64,000 nt of DNA from Ehretia macrophylla (Eukaryota > Streptophyta > Magnoliopsida > Boraginales > Ehretiaceae): NCBI GenBank assembly GCA_037974665.1, contig CM075778.1, positions 9,351,001 to 9,415,000 on the forward strand, given 5' to 3'. The position numbers and the translations under genes were made by a program. The first letter of the stretch is position 1, and every line of letters begins with the position of its first letter. This document shows positions 1 to 10,910 of the stretch, one piece after another. The notes below the pieces were generated by a model. It was not told the origin of the DNA and did no database searches. It was given only the letters and a program-made list of their open reading frames with translations.

Positions 1-336
1 GCTTCTAGTTGGATTTTCATTTGAAAGCAATGTATCTTTGAATCATGTAATATATGTTAGGGCCTAAGTTAACTATTTTGAAGTCTAGAGGACTTTTGTT
101 GTAGTATAGAAGTTTATTTTGAGCATGTTCATTAAGCTAGGCCTTTGTTACATTATGTTGGAATAATGTATGTATTAATAATGTATGTATTATGCCATGT
201 ATTAAGCAGGTTGTTTTGTTAAGTGTATTATTGTACAGGTTTAATGTCAAATGTGACATAGTTACAGGCATCATAATGCATGAGTGCAGTTGCGTCTGGA
301 CTTGGTTCCGTGAGGGATTGGGTCGGGGGCGTGACA
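1..336 (+). mobile_element. Probable 3' end of a Ty3/gypsy-type LTR (cut by window edge)
   Basis: The segment ends at 336 with a run reading GGGTCGGGGGCGTGACA, which resembles the GC-rich 3' terminus ending in GTGACA that I know from plant Tekay/Del-type gypsy LTRs. Nothing coding is seen. The 5' side is outside the window, so neither LTR length nor a target duplication can be verified. The call rests on the terminal phrase only and could be wrong. Confidence 0.3.
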
Positions 337-1626
337 ATATAGAATGAGATCCCAAAATTAATTAACATGAAGTGAAAATAACCCAATTTTAATATGTTAC
401 ATCCTGATTAGGTAAATTATATGGCCCGACCTTAATCCTCGAGCAAAAGCCTGCAAGACAAGAAATAGGTGAACATGGAATTTATCTCAAGGATAGTTTC
501 GACGTTCAAATTAGATCTTGATTTTAGTAGGTCGGAAAAATTAATGGATAACGTACTAAATGTAGTGAATGTAAAGGATATATGCGCGAGAATGCGGATA
601 TGAACGAAATAAATTACAACTTAACCAAAATGAATAGCAAAAATGAAATTGAATAAAAATTGCTAGAATATAAATATTTAAAAGAAACTCGCAATCTCGA
701 TCATGTAGTAACACATGAAATCGAGTAGGCGAACAAGCAAAAGTAATACTGAAGTGAAATAACAAACTAGGTATGAAAATGAGTAGGCAAACTTATATAG
801 AAGTTGCAATCTCGATTTATAATCGAGTAGGCTAACTTATATAAAAGTAGCAATCTCGAATAGACAGAATATATAAAATAAAGAACTACGTAGTCTCGAC
901 CATGTAATGACACATGAAGTCGAGTAGGCGTTAAGTAAGAAAATGGAAAGAAAAGACTGAAAGTAAGAAAGCAAAAAGAAAAGAAAAGGAAACTGGAAAA
1001 TCAGAAAGTAAAACACTTACTTGAATAGTATTAATAAAGCAGTAAATTAGAATGCAATCACCGAGGCCTGATTTCTCAATTTCCTTAAGACGTTGTTGCC
1101 CCGCTATGGTACTGACGGACTCTTAGCAACAGTCTCCCTGGATTCAACGATGTAGTATCTTCAATAGTAGCACTCCAAATTGAAGAACTTGGCAAACTTA
1201 AAATGTTTGATTTCTCTCTCAAAATATGTAATGATTTCTCAAGATATGTTTTTGCAGAGATTTTCTAGCACTAATGCTCTGAAAAAAATGTTAAATCTGG
1301 TCCAAGGACCCTTGTATTTATAGGCAAAATCATACCAATTGCGAAGGGTTGCGAAGCATTCAAAATGAATTTCCCGTTGGTATAATCTAGACAAGCTGGT
1401 CGAGTAACTCGATCGGCTACTCTACCGGCTTGCCGGTCGAGTCACTTGCCAGGCTACTTGCCCGGTTACTCGCCCAACTTGAGCAGAATGCTCACTGTAA
1501 AGGCTAGTCAAATGTGCGGTTGAGTCCCTCAACCGGCTTCCTCGACCGACTTGAACTTCAAACTTTTCACCAAATTATTGTTCAATTTCGCATTCACACT
1601 CGTTGGGTCACTACCCAACTCCAACA
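337..1626 (-). mobile_element. Probable reverse-oriented LTR and adjoining internal sequence
   Basis: On the minus strand the segment starts at 1626 with TGTTGGAGTT, an LTR-like TG start, and a TATA motif (CCTATAAATA) lies at 1324-1315, about 300 bp in, where LTR promoters sit. At 1390-1560 a GC-richer block repeats the phrase GGTCGAGT and its variants in both orientations. No polyprotein reading frame is seen, and I could not find the other LTR end or a matching 5-bp duplication. It may be an LTR plus non-coding leader, or a solo LTR with flanking debris. Confidence 0.3.
690..935. repeat. Degenerate interspersed repeat with internal dyads
   Basis: Four related blocks share the phrase TCTCGA..(spacer)..TCGAGTAGGC: near 692-730, 808-832, 850-860 (half copy) and 892-929. 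Each full block is itself an inverted repeat, CTCGA on the left and TCGAG on the right. The first and last share almost the whole unit (ATGTA.T.ACACATGAA.TCGAGTAGGCG). Confidence 0.55.
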
Positions 1627-1941
1627 ATGAATAGTGATTAGCAATTACTGTTCTTGATTTCTGGACTTACTATTTATACTCATTTTTAGGATGGATCCTA
1701 CTACCACGTCATGAATAAGGCCAAAGTCACCGCGTTAGCTCAGGAGCTTATTATAAACTCGGAGAATCACTCTATCTTTGAAAATATCCTAGTATTTTAC
1801 CAATTAATCTCTATACTCCCTAATTGTGTTACTTTTTTTGCCCTTAAATTTATTTAATCCCTCATCACATCCGAACACTAGATCTTATCATTTTTAAAAA
1901 GAACTTCTACAGGATTTTTCTCACTTAATTTTCTGTTATTC
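1627..1941. other. Intergenic, no feature seen
   Basis: The stretch between the LTR-like segment and the L1 insertion is AT-rich. No reading frame or repeat could be supported. It ends in the pre-insertion target site of the LINE. Confidence 0.5.
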
Positions 1942-1955
1942 AATGGCTTATTGTC
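1942..1955. repeat. Left target-site duplication of L1 copy 1
   Basis: AATGGCTTATTGTC here is repeated exactly at 7862-7875 after the poly(A) tail of the LINE. The leading A residues are ambiguous with the tail. A perfect 14-bp TSD marks a fairly recent target-primed reverse transcription event. Confidence 0.93.
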
Positions 1956-2059
1956 GCCACCACATTGCAGTACCTCAGCCTCCTACACTTTGCCCAAACC
2001 ATACACTCAAGCCCCACCAACCGTCCTTTATTTTATCCCCTCCTACACCTATCAAAACA

Positions 2060-3664
2060 ATGAATCCAGAAGAAAATACATGCATCAATGATGAGTTTGG
2101 GGGACATGCTCCACTCTTCCTTGAACCCGAGGAAGTCCCTACCCTTCAAATCAAATATGATCTGGTCCTGGTAGCAAGAGTCGTCTCAGAAAGAATCATT
2201 TACCCAGAGAATATCAAAAAAGTTATCAACAACAACTGGGGCCTCCATGACCTTGTAGAAGTTGAGCAACTCAAAGATAATGTATTCCTCATCACCTTTA
2301 GCACTGAAGGTGACAGAACAAAAGCTTGGAACTACAAGCCCTGGGCAGTCCAAGGATGCCACATACTTCTGCAAGTTTGGAAAGAAGATCAAACAATCGA
2401 CGAACTCAACCTTGAGTCCTCTGTGTTTTGGGTTCAAGTGCATGGTCTACCCACCAACTATGTCACTAGAGATAATGCAAATCGCATCAGTGGAAGATTG
2501 GGTCCTCTTGAAAAAGTGGAGATCTTGGGTGAAGGAACCCTCCATAGGAAGCTCCGTCTTAAAGTTATTTGGAACGTCAGCAAACCTCTGCTACCAGGCT
2601 TTCCCCTTCCAAGGAAGAATCTCCCGATGGCATGGGTGAGTTTCAAGTTTGAAAAACTTGGAGACTTTTGCATCAAGTGCGGTAAACTTGGCCATGAAGC
2701 AAAATTCTGTAAAGAGAGGAAACCTGGAGAAGTGGTGGAGACTACCACTGTCAATCTCACAAAACTTGGACCTTGGATGAGAATCCCACCGACGAAAGGA
2801 TGGAGACCAAACATCCTGGACAATAGTAGTGACCCGGCCCAAGGAGATGAAGACAAAGAGCACCACACTAAGCACCAGAAAGGAGATGACAAGTCTCGTG
2901 ATTCCTATGAGAACTCAGGAAATAATAAGGCCAAGCATCCTCACAGAGCACGTGAGAGGAAAAACTCAAATTTACATGGCACAAAACCTGCAAAAACAGT
3001 CAACAATGGTGACATCACAACAGATGATAGCGACTTAACTTTCTCTACCTCACCCAATGAAGATAGTCAGCAGAAGCACTGTGAAGCCCACCTTCCTCAA
3101 ATGGGTCAATCAATAGTAGACAAAAAGAGCCCAGACACCACTGGCCAGGATGAAACTCACTCAAACAGCAACTCCCCTAGTGACATAACCACCAACGTGC
3201 AGTCATTCTCATCAGAATCTAGCTCAACTATCATCAATCTAACCAACAATAAACCATACCCCTCATGGTTTAAAACCCAGCAGAACCTCTCCATAAAGTC
3301 TGATACCACTACTGACTCAAAAGCAGATGGAAAACAAAGCAACAAATCATCTCAGCCATGTGACTTTACAAGCGAATACCCTTTGCTCAGCAAAGCCTTA
3401 AATGGAAAACGGAAAGCGTCATCACTCAGCTCCAGCGAGGTAACCAAACGCTCCACCAAAAACTCCAATTCAGAAGTCAGATACGCAGAACTTGTGGACA
3501 TCCCAATTGTCCACAACTTTGACCCTTCTAAGGCAGATTTCAAACTTGAACCAACTGGTACCAAAAGCAAAAGAATCAAGGGTGCAACAAACAACTCTTT
3601 ACCCGGCTCTCCTTCAGAAAAGGTTCAGGGTGCTGTCCTAAAACAGCCCCAAAAGGACCAATGA
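2060..3664 (+). CDS. L1 ORF1 protein: DUF4283-like domain plus CCHC zinc knuckle
   Basis: This is the nucleic-acid-binding ORF1 product of a plant L1, expected to coat the element RNA. An in-frame ATG at 1943 lies inside the target-site duplication, so it is host sequence. The first ATG inside the element is 2060 (MNPEEN), giving 534 residues. Roughly residues 20-190 look like the DUF4283 fold common in plant L1 ORF1. A canonical CX2CX4HX4C knuckle (CIKCGKLGHEAKFC) occupies about residues 204-217. The C-terminal half is rich in Ser, Asn, Lys and Gln and looks disordered. The stop codon TGA overlaps the ORF2 start as ATGA, which suggests coupled termination and reinitiation. The frame is unbroken. 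Confidence 0.9.
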   Translation: MNPEENTCINDEFGGHAPLFLEPEEVPTLQIKYDLVLVARVVSERIIYPENIKKVINNNWGLHDLVEVEQLKDNVFLITFSTEGDRTKAWNYKPWAVQGCHILLQVWKEDQTIDELNLESSVFWVQVHGLPTNYVTRDNANRISGRLGPLEKVEILGEGTLHRKLRLKVIWNVSKPLLPGFPLPRKNLPMAWVSFKFEKLGDFCIKCGKLGHEAKFCKERKPGEVVETTTVNLTKLGPWMRIPPTKGWRPNILDNSSDPAQGDEDKEHHTKHQKGDDKSRDSYENSGNNKAKHPHRARERKNSNLHGTKPAKTVNNGDITTDDSDLTFSTSPNEDSQQKHCEAHLPQMGQSIVDKKSPDTTGQDETHSNSNSPSDITTNVQSFSSESSSTIINLTNNKPYPSWFKTQQNLSIKSDTTTDSKADGKQSNKSSQPCDFTSEYPLLSKALNGKRKASSLSSSEVTKRSTKNSNSEVRYAELVDIPIVHNFDPSKADFKLEPTGTKSKRIKGATNNSLPGSPSEKVQGAVLKQPQKDQ

Positions 3665-6600
3665 GGATTCTTGCTTGGAATTGCCAGGGGCTGGGTCCTC
3701 CCTTGACAATTCGTAGCCTTCGGGATATTGTGTCCCACGAAAGACCCACTTTTATTTGCTTGTCAGAAACAAAAATGCGCGATTATAAACTTCAGCGCGT
3801 AGCTAGGATTTTAAATTTCAATGTTGTCATTTCTGTCGAGCCATCGGGCCTGTCTGGTGGTCTCGCCGTCTTTTGTGCCAAGAACTTGACTGCAGAAGTT
3901 CTTAGTTTTGACTATCAGCACGTTTGCATTAAGATTGATTTCAATGATTCTATTTACTGGCACATTTCTTTTATTTATGCATTTCCCAACACCTATGATA
4001 TGGAAATACTCTGGAGGTATATTGCATCAACACAGGAATCCTCGAATGTCCCTCATCTCTTTATTGGAGATTTTAATTGCATCCGATCCCAGGAGGAAAA
4101 ATTTGGCGGTAACCAAAAGCATATGAGAAATATTCTGGAATTCAATTGCCGAATTAGCAATGCGAATCTCGTGGAAGTCCCAGCGAAAGGTTGCTCTTTC
4201 ACATGGATGAACAAAAGGGATGATGACCACCTAGTTCTTCAAAACCTTGATAGAGCGCTTGCAAATACACAATGGATACAGCTCTTCCAAGAAGCATGGG
4301 TTGCGGTCCTTCCCCCGGTAGGCTCAGACCACGCACCCCTGATGCTTTCCCTTGATCAAACCCCTTCCTCACTTAGACCCAAAAGATTTCACTTCGAGTC
4401 CTATTGGCTCGACAACCCAGAATGTGAGCAAATAATCAAAAACGCTTGGAACAGCCCAGTTGGTGGTGGAAAAATAAGGAGAATTCGCAAAAAGTTATGG
4501 ATTTACAAAGATAATCTCAAAGAATGGAGTAAGCAGGTGTTCGGCAACAATAAAAAGCAAATTGCTTTACTCAAAACAAAGCTGGATAATTTGACAAACG
4601 GACACATGGCAGACTTCAACTTCGAAGAATTCAAAAGAATCACCCTGGAGATCGATGACCTCTGGCAGCGAGAAGAGCAGTATTGGGCTGCCAGATCACG
4701 CCTTAAATGGCTCAAATCAGGTGATAAAAACACTAAGTTTTTTCACTCAACCACTAGATTGAGACACACCCAAAACAAGATCTTAAGACTCCAATTGGAT
4801 GATGGATCATGGACTGAAAATCAAAAGACTATCCGGAGTGAAGTCAACTCCTACTTCTCAGGGCTCTTTGAATCTGTTGGTCAAAGGAATCTTCAACCGG
4901 TGCTTGACTGTATCAACCCGGTAGTTGCTGATGAGGACAATAATCTCCTTACAAAACCGTTCACTCGTGAAGAAATTTGGACTGCTACAAAAGATCTTAA
5001 TGCAGCTAAGGCCCCTGGGCCAGATGGTTTCAATGGCCTTTTGTTCCACCTCTTTTGGCCGATCATCGCCGAAGATATCGTCCAGGCTTTCCAAGCTTTT
5101 CAAAGGGGAGAATCTCACCTCAAAGCCATCAACCAAACCTCCATCACTCTGATCCCAAAAGTTAAACACCCCCAAAAAGTGTTAGATTTTCGCCCAATCA
5201 GCTGTTGCAACTTTGTCTACAAAATCCTGGCTAAAGTGATGGTCAATAGACTTCAGCCTTTGATGAACAAAATTGTTGCCCCCACACAATCCGCTTTTGT
5301 CCCTGGTAGATCTATCCAAGATAACACTATTATTGCCCAAGAGGCCTCTTATTGGCTCCATAAAAAGAAGAAATCCAAAAAAGGTCATGCCATCCTTAAG
5401 GCCGACATGAGTAAAGCCTATGACAGGATTGAATGGGACTTCTTGGAAGGCATTCTTGCTAAGCTAGGGTTTCACCCCATGTGGATTAATTGGACCATGG
5501 AATGTGTGTCATCGGTCTCATTCTCTGTTCTCGTCAATGGCTTGCCACTTGAGTCCTTCACCCCTTCAAGAGGCATTAGGCAAGGAGACCCCCTGTCTCC
5601 TTACCTCTTCGCCATCACAACCCAAGCTCTCTCTTCTTTGTTCGACAGTTACCTTAGTAACAGACTCATAAAGGGATACAAAATCACTAGAAACTGTCCC
5701 CCACTGACTCACCTCATGTTTGCTGATGACTCAATCTTCTTCTTTGAAGCTAATTACCAAGAAGCACTGATTGTTCAGGAGATCCTGTACATGTATTGTT
5801 TTGTTTCAGGACAATGTCTGAACCTTAACAAATCCTCTATCATTTTCAGTCAAAACACCCCTGAAGGATTAAAAAAGGGAATTGCTGAGCTCCTTAGAGT
5901 TCAACGCTCCAACAAGATTGGATCCTACCTTGGGCTACCAACCGAATGGGAAAGGTCAAAAACCTCAGCATTGAATTGGGTACACGAAAAGTGTGTCTCC
6001 AAATTGGATGGGTGGAAGAACCTTCTCTTGTCGGAAGGAGGAAAAGATGTTCTTCTCAAAGCTGTTTTTCAAGCAGTTCCCTCCTATGTTATGTCTTCCG
6101 TCCTCTTCCCAAAATCCTTCTGCAAGAAGCTTGAAACATTATCCGCTGACTTCTGGTGGAAGAGAGATGGTAGAAAGGGCATTCATTGGATCAATTGGCG
6201 AACCTTGACCAAGGCAAAAACTGAAGGAGGTATGGGATTCAAGGATCTCTACTGCTTCAACCAAGCTCTTATTGCGAAACATGCATGGAAAATGCTTACC
6301 GAGCCCGGTAACCTTGCCAACAACATCCTGCATCATATCTATTGCACCAAGGACCCATTTTGGAATGTCAAGAAGAAAAATCAATTATCTTGGTCATGGA
6401 ATAGTATCCTCAAAGGAAGAGACTTGATCAAATCAAAGGCTATCTGGTCAATCGGAAATGGAAGGAGGGTGCAAGTTTGGGAAGACCCTTGGGTCCCCAA
6501 CACTGACCTTTCTCATTTCCGGACCAACTCAGCCACCATTGTCCGTGACCTTATGGATTGCCAATTGGGAAAATGGAACACCACAAAGCTTCATTCAATA

Positions 6601-7803
6601 TTTCCATCGCATGTTGCAAAAAGCATCAAATCCATTGTACTTCCTATCTCAGAGGTAGAGGATAAACTTGTTTGGCCTGTCACAAAAAATGGATCATATT
6701 CGGTCAAAACAGGGTATCACATTGCTCGATCAATTCAAGACGAAACACTGAGGTTTTCGGAAGGTGCAGCTGGCACATCCAACCCGCTGCCAACCTCCAT
6801 CTGGAAACTCATTTGGAATGCTAAGATCCCCCCCAAGATTAAAATCTTTCTTTGGAAAGCATGCATTAATGCACTTCCGACCTTGGAAAACCTTTTCAAA
6901 AGAAAGTGCAAAGAGTCTCCAATGTGCACCATTTGCAACACAAATGTGGAAACTATAGAACATCTCTTCCTCATTTGTCCATGGACAAGAAGATTCTGGT
7001 GTGCCTCAATCCTCCAATGTGCTATCAACCCAAACCTCATCACTAGATTCGGAGACTAGCTCATATCCATGACTGACCGATGTGCGAATGCGGGCTATGG
7101 TAAGAAAGAAGCCTTTGATCTTATTGCAATTTGTTGTTGGCAGGTCTGGAAGGAAAGAAGCTCAGCGACTATGGAGAATAGACCTATCGACTTGGAGAGG
7201 GCCATCACCAAAACTCGATTTTGCATTTTGGATGCCAACATATCCCATTATCAACCCAGAAGCTCTGATACTAGTCAGATTCAAAGCGATACCGCCACCC
7301 CAATCGCTTGGACTCCACCCCCAACAAACTTCTTCAAGATAAATGTCGATGCATCATTCTTCCCAAATTCTAACAAAGCAAGTTATGCTTTCACCTGTCG
7401 GGACTGGCATGGAAATTTAATCCACGGTCAAGCTATCTCCTTATGGTGTGAGTCTGTATTCGAAGCAGAAGCTGTCGCCTGCCGCAACGCCTGCCTTTTC
7501 GTCTCTCAGTCTCCACTTCCTATCGTCACTATTGAAAGTGATGCTGAAGCGGTTCTCAAAGCAATCGATTCTCCGAAACTTGCTCCTTGGAAGGCAAGAC
7601 CAGTATTGGAGGACATCCGAAAGATTGTTGCTGATAGCCCAGCCATTAGGTTATCGTGCATTAGGAGATCTGCTAACAAAGTGACCGATTGGGTCGCAAA
7701 ATGTTGTATTCGAGGTAGTTTGCCTTTGGATTGGCTTACATGTGTCCCCAACCAACTTTCCAACTTGTTGTACTCAGACATCCACCCAACCAGTGTTGGG
7801 TAA
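3661..7803 (+). pseudogene. L1 ORF2 polyprotein (endonuclease, RT, zf-RVT, RNase H), one internal stop
   Basis: This is the retrotransposition enzyme of the LINE. In order: an AP-endonuclease-like domain at about residues 1-230 (start RILAWNCQGLG, GDFN, late SDHAPL); reverse transcriptase at about 430-720 with PISCCNFVYKI, the catalytic Asp in ADMSKAYDR (D582), RQGDPLSPYLF and FADD (F687-D690); and a zf-RVT region near 1035-1125 with paired Cys and His. A TAG at 7057-7059 ends the first part after 1132 residues. The same frame reopens at once (ATG at 7069) and encodes an RNase H-like domain to 7803 with the acidic residues in NVDASF, EAEAVA and ESDAEAV and the RSANKVTDWVAK motif. All catalytic residues I can identify are intact. 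The stop separates RNase H and could be a mutation, a read-through site or an assembly error. Confidence 0.92.
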
Positions 7804-7861
7804 ATCTTTTGTAATTCTTGTTTTGCAATATAATTTGTTTTTTCGAACAAAAAAAAAAAAA

Positions 7862-7875
7862 AATGGCTTATTGTC
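7862..7875. repeat. Right target-site duplication of L1 copy 1
   Basis: Exact copy of 1942-1955, directly after the poly(A) tail. Confidence 0.93.
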
Positions 7876-8135
7876 CTCTTGGAACTTGGACCACCGCAAG
7901 TTGACAATTGAATTGAATTGAATTGCAGTGCATTGCTTAAGTAGACTTCTTTAATTTAGATTAACTGCATATTATAAAATATAATTTTTGGTTAGATTAA
8001 GACTTTAATCAATGTCATCATATAAGATCTGAAACATTTTAGAGAATATTTAGTGCACAAAATAAAAGGATTAATGGATACACTTGACGCCAATCCACAT
8101 AATGAACACGTTTTATTAATACTGTTCTCTTGTCG
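7876..8135. other. Intergenic, no feature seen
   Basis: AT-rich sequence right of the LINE. A short GAATT-type microsatellite (about 7910-7925) is the only structure seen. Confidence 0.5.
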
Positions 8136-8187
8136 TATGTGTTAAGTAATTTTTTTTTTTTTTTGTCAGTATATGTGTTAAGTAATT
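8136..8187 (-). mobile_element. Tiny poly(T) insertion bounded by a 16-bp direct repeat
   Basis: TATGTGTTAAGTAATT occurs at 8136-8151 and again at 8172-8187. Between the copies are about 20 bp, a T run followed by GTCAGTA. This fits an extremely 5'-truncated LINE or SINE insertion on the minus strand, consisting of little more than the tail and its target duplication. A template-switch duplication is an alternative. Confidence 0.55.
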
Positions 8188-9349
8188 GAGGAATGTTTTG
8201 TCACATGAGATTCTCGGTACGACTCTTCACCATTACACAGAAACAGAATGGACGACTCTCCTTTATTGATTATTTACGATTAGATAAATTATGAGTCATT
8301 AGATTCAAATAATGACTTTTCTTTATTGATTATTTCATTTTAACGATAAGATAAATTATGAGTTATTAGGTTCGTTTTTTTTTTTTTTCTCTCATAATTT
8401 TAGTTATCAAGTTTGGACTAATAAACTAATAAAATTCATTTCATTTACAAAAAATGTGTTTGTAATAAATTTTGAAATGAATTGGTGGATTTAAAATGAT
8501 TTCTTAACTGGATCATTATCATATGTAGGTTCGAACCTTTATGACGGCATATTTAAATTAAATTCTTGATTTATCCGGTGTTGTAGTTGTGGGTCTAATT
8601 GTAGCACCCTTGGTGATTGGTCAAATACAATTGATAGCCCACTGATAAAGAGAAGAAGTTGTGGGTTCGTGGCGCAATCACTTCTAGATCAAGTATGGAA
8701 TGGTATTTGAAGTTGTACTGTTCAATTGTGTGGTGTGAATCATAAGAAATAAAGAGTTATTTTTTCATAATATTATAATATAATGAGTAAGATAAATAGT
8801 TATAAATTATTTATGATTTATTTATAATTATATTAATAATTTATAATTTTAAATTTTAATTATAACATTATAAAATTATAAATAAATTTATTCTCGTAAA
8901 AAGATGGTCAACTAACCCTAGCTTGGCACCAAGCTTTACAAACAAGTTACAGTTATTTTGGCTACGGTAAGCTTTTGCGTGCTACCTAAGCACTAGAGGA
9001 CAATCAATACGTTTCTTTGCTTTTCATCCTGACCGTTGGTTGAATACTGTAGACGCACAACAGTCGTCCATTTGTTCATCGGTGAGGTGAAATCTTGGCT
9101 TTGGGAGGCCGTCACCCAAGAGCCAATATCACCCGCGACACGTGGCTAAACCCCCATAATAGTGTAGAATGATGAGTCAAGTGTTGAGGGACAAAGTCAA
9201 AAAAGAGTGCTCAACTCTAGTCTAGAAGATGCATGCTCTAGAGGTATCTAGAGGTATGTTCTGAATTCTCTGTGAAGATGCAGAATACTAACGGTTAGAC
9301 AATAAGATTTTGTGCATTTTAATTATAGTTTCGCAATGATAATTTTAAT
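8188..9349. other. AT-rich intergenic stretch
   Basis: No gene could be supported. A very AT-rich segment at 8755-8900 has alternating ATAAT/ATTAT runs able to fold. A CACGTGGC core (G-box/ABRE type) is present near 9139 but no gene adjoins it, so I give it no function. Confidence 0.5.
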
Positions 9350-9565
9350 TGAATGTGTAAGATAGGTGTATGTTTTAGTGGTAGTGTGGATAAAATCTTT
9401 AATGTGAGATTATAAATTCGATATTTTTTTTATTATTTTGAAGTTTCACTCTTAACTGATATTGTGTATATGTGAGAACATATCACTATACTCGAAAATT
9501 TATCAATTAGTGTCGAGTTTCGTCGAATAATTCAATTTTAAACTCCGTTAAAAAGAAAGAAAAAA
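9350..9565 (+). mobile_element. Degenerate SINE-like sequence
   Basis: TTTTAGTGGTAGTGTGG near 9372 resembles a tRNA A box, and TATAAATTCGATATT about 40 bp later resembles a decayed B box. Further on, TTTATCAATTAGTGTCGAGTTTCG (about 9498-9521) resembles part of the better-preserved SINE on the minus strand at 52920-53125. Both boxes are mutated, so this is a weak call. Confidence 0.3.
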
Positions 9566-10893
9566 AAGAAATCTAGAAGATACACTAAAAAAAGGTGGCC
9601 ACGGTGGGGGGTGGTTAGAGACGAATATAAGATGATTTTTAAGTAAAAATTAATTGAATAAAATTAAATTTAGCAATCAAGCTTAATAGTCGTTCAATGA
9701 TTTTACGGATTAAAAATATTATATTATTTTGAATGATTTTATAAAATTAGTTGGGATTATTATACACACAACTGACAGCGTGATTTTTGCCCTAATTGTT
9801 TCCCAATTATAGAAAGATTGTGAGTTGCATGATTTTGCCCTAATTGTTTTCCAATACTAAAAGGGTAAAGATCTATTTTTTGGACTCTTTATTTTAATTT
9901 TACTCTAACATCACTATCTATTTTATATTCTCTATTTTTTACGATTGAAAATTAATAAAAACAAGTATGATTTTCAAAATTTAGGAAGAGAGACCTACCA
10001 AGTTGAGTGCTCCGTATAAATAGAGAGCTATCTAGGAAGTCTGTTAAAGTTATTTTATCGTTCTTTACTCTCTAAATATAGCTAAAATAAATATTCAAGG
10101 AGTCTATTAGAGTTGACATAAGGGAAACACAAAAAATAAAATAAAAAAAATGAAAGGATAAAGAATCAAATTAGTGAGGTTTAAGACACACATATACTAG
10201 TTTAGAATGTTGGATCTTCTTACAATATTATAAAAATTTTTTAACAAAAGTGAAATTGTTCTTATAGTTGTAATTAGATGATATCATCAATTATCATTAT
10301 TAATAACACTTCAAGGGCCAATGGAGGATGTAAGCTTGGATTAGTGCGGATTACAGTTTCACTCACCCAGAAAATGTTCAAAAAATTTATATATTTTTTT
10401 AAAATATTTATATATTTTTAATTTAAAAAAAATTAATTAATTCTAATTAAAAAATATATATTTATATATTAAAAATTAATAAATTTTAACTCCTACTGAA
10501 AATAATTTCTGAATTCATTCCTACTGTATACAAATCCTAAAATCTCTACAAGCTTCCATTTCTTCAAGATATATATATATATTTTTTTTTGTCGAATTTC
10601 TTCAAGATATTATGTAGTCACGACCATGATGGAAAATGTGGGCTCATAGCTTAGTACTTAGTGCTTAGTGCTTAGTGGGATTGCATATGAGTCACAAATG
10701 GACATGTCATGTCTTGTTCAGTGCTGTCAAACCCGCCTGCGACACGGCTCAGTAAGCATCCAAACATCGGCGTCCGAACTGATGTATTTATCTCTCACAT
10801 AATATATACGATCCACACATATTTACTCCATTATTGTGTGAGAGGACTTGTATAAATCCGGATTGATGTAATAGTTTCTTGCCAAAATCATGT
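9566..10893. other. AT-rich intergenic stretch
   Basis: No gene or bounded element could be supported. Short A/T-rich direct and inverted phrases occur at 10375-10490. A small CTTAGTG-type tandem lies at about 10645-10677. Confidence 0.45.
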
Positions 10894-10910
10894 CCACTTT
10901 CCCTTTAGTT
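10894..10910. repeat. Target-site duplication (left) of L1 copy 2
   Basis: CCACTTTCCCTTTAGTT is repeated exactly at 11702-11718. Confidence 0.93.

Larger units (their letters stand above)
1956..7861 (+). mobile_element. Near full-length plant L1 LINE (non-LTR retrotransposon)
   Basis: The element runs from just after the left TSD to a poly(A) run at about 7850-7861. It has a ~104-bp leader, ORF1 (2060-3664) and ORF2 (3661 onward) overlapping by 4 bp in ATGA, a short 3' UTR and an A tail. ORF2 carries AP-like endonuclease, reverse transcriptase, zf-RVT and RNase H regions, the usual plant L1 order. Only one inactivating lesion is visible, an in-frame TAG at 7057-7059. Perfect TSDs and long open frames suggest youth, but there is no second full copy in the window to date it against. 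Confidence 0.95.

Noticed and set aside
1943..2059. Upstream start codon of L1 ORF1
   Set aside because: It lies within the target-site duplication and is therefore host DNA; the element's first ATG is at 2060.
9130..9150. G-box/ABRE CACGTGGC as a gene promoter element
   Set aside because: No gene follows within several kilobases in either direction that it could plausibly serve.
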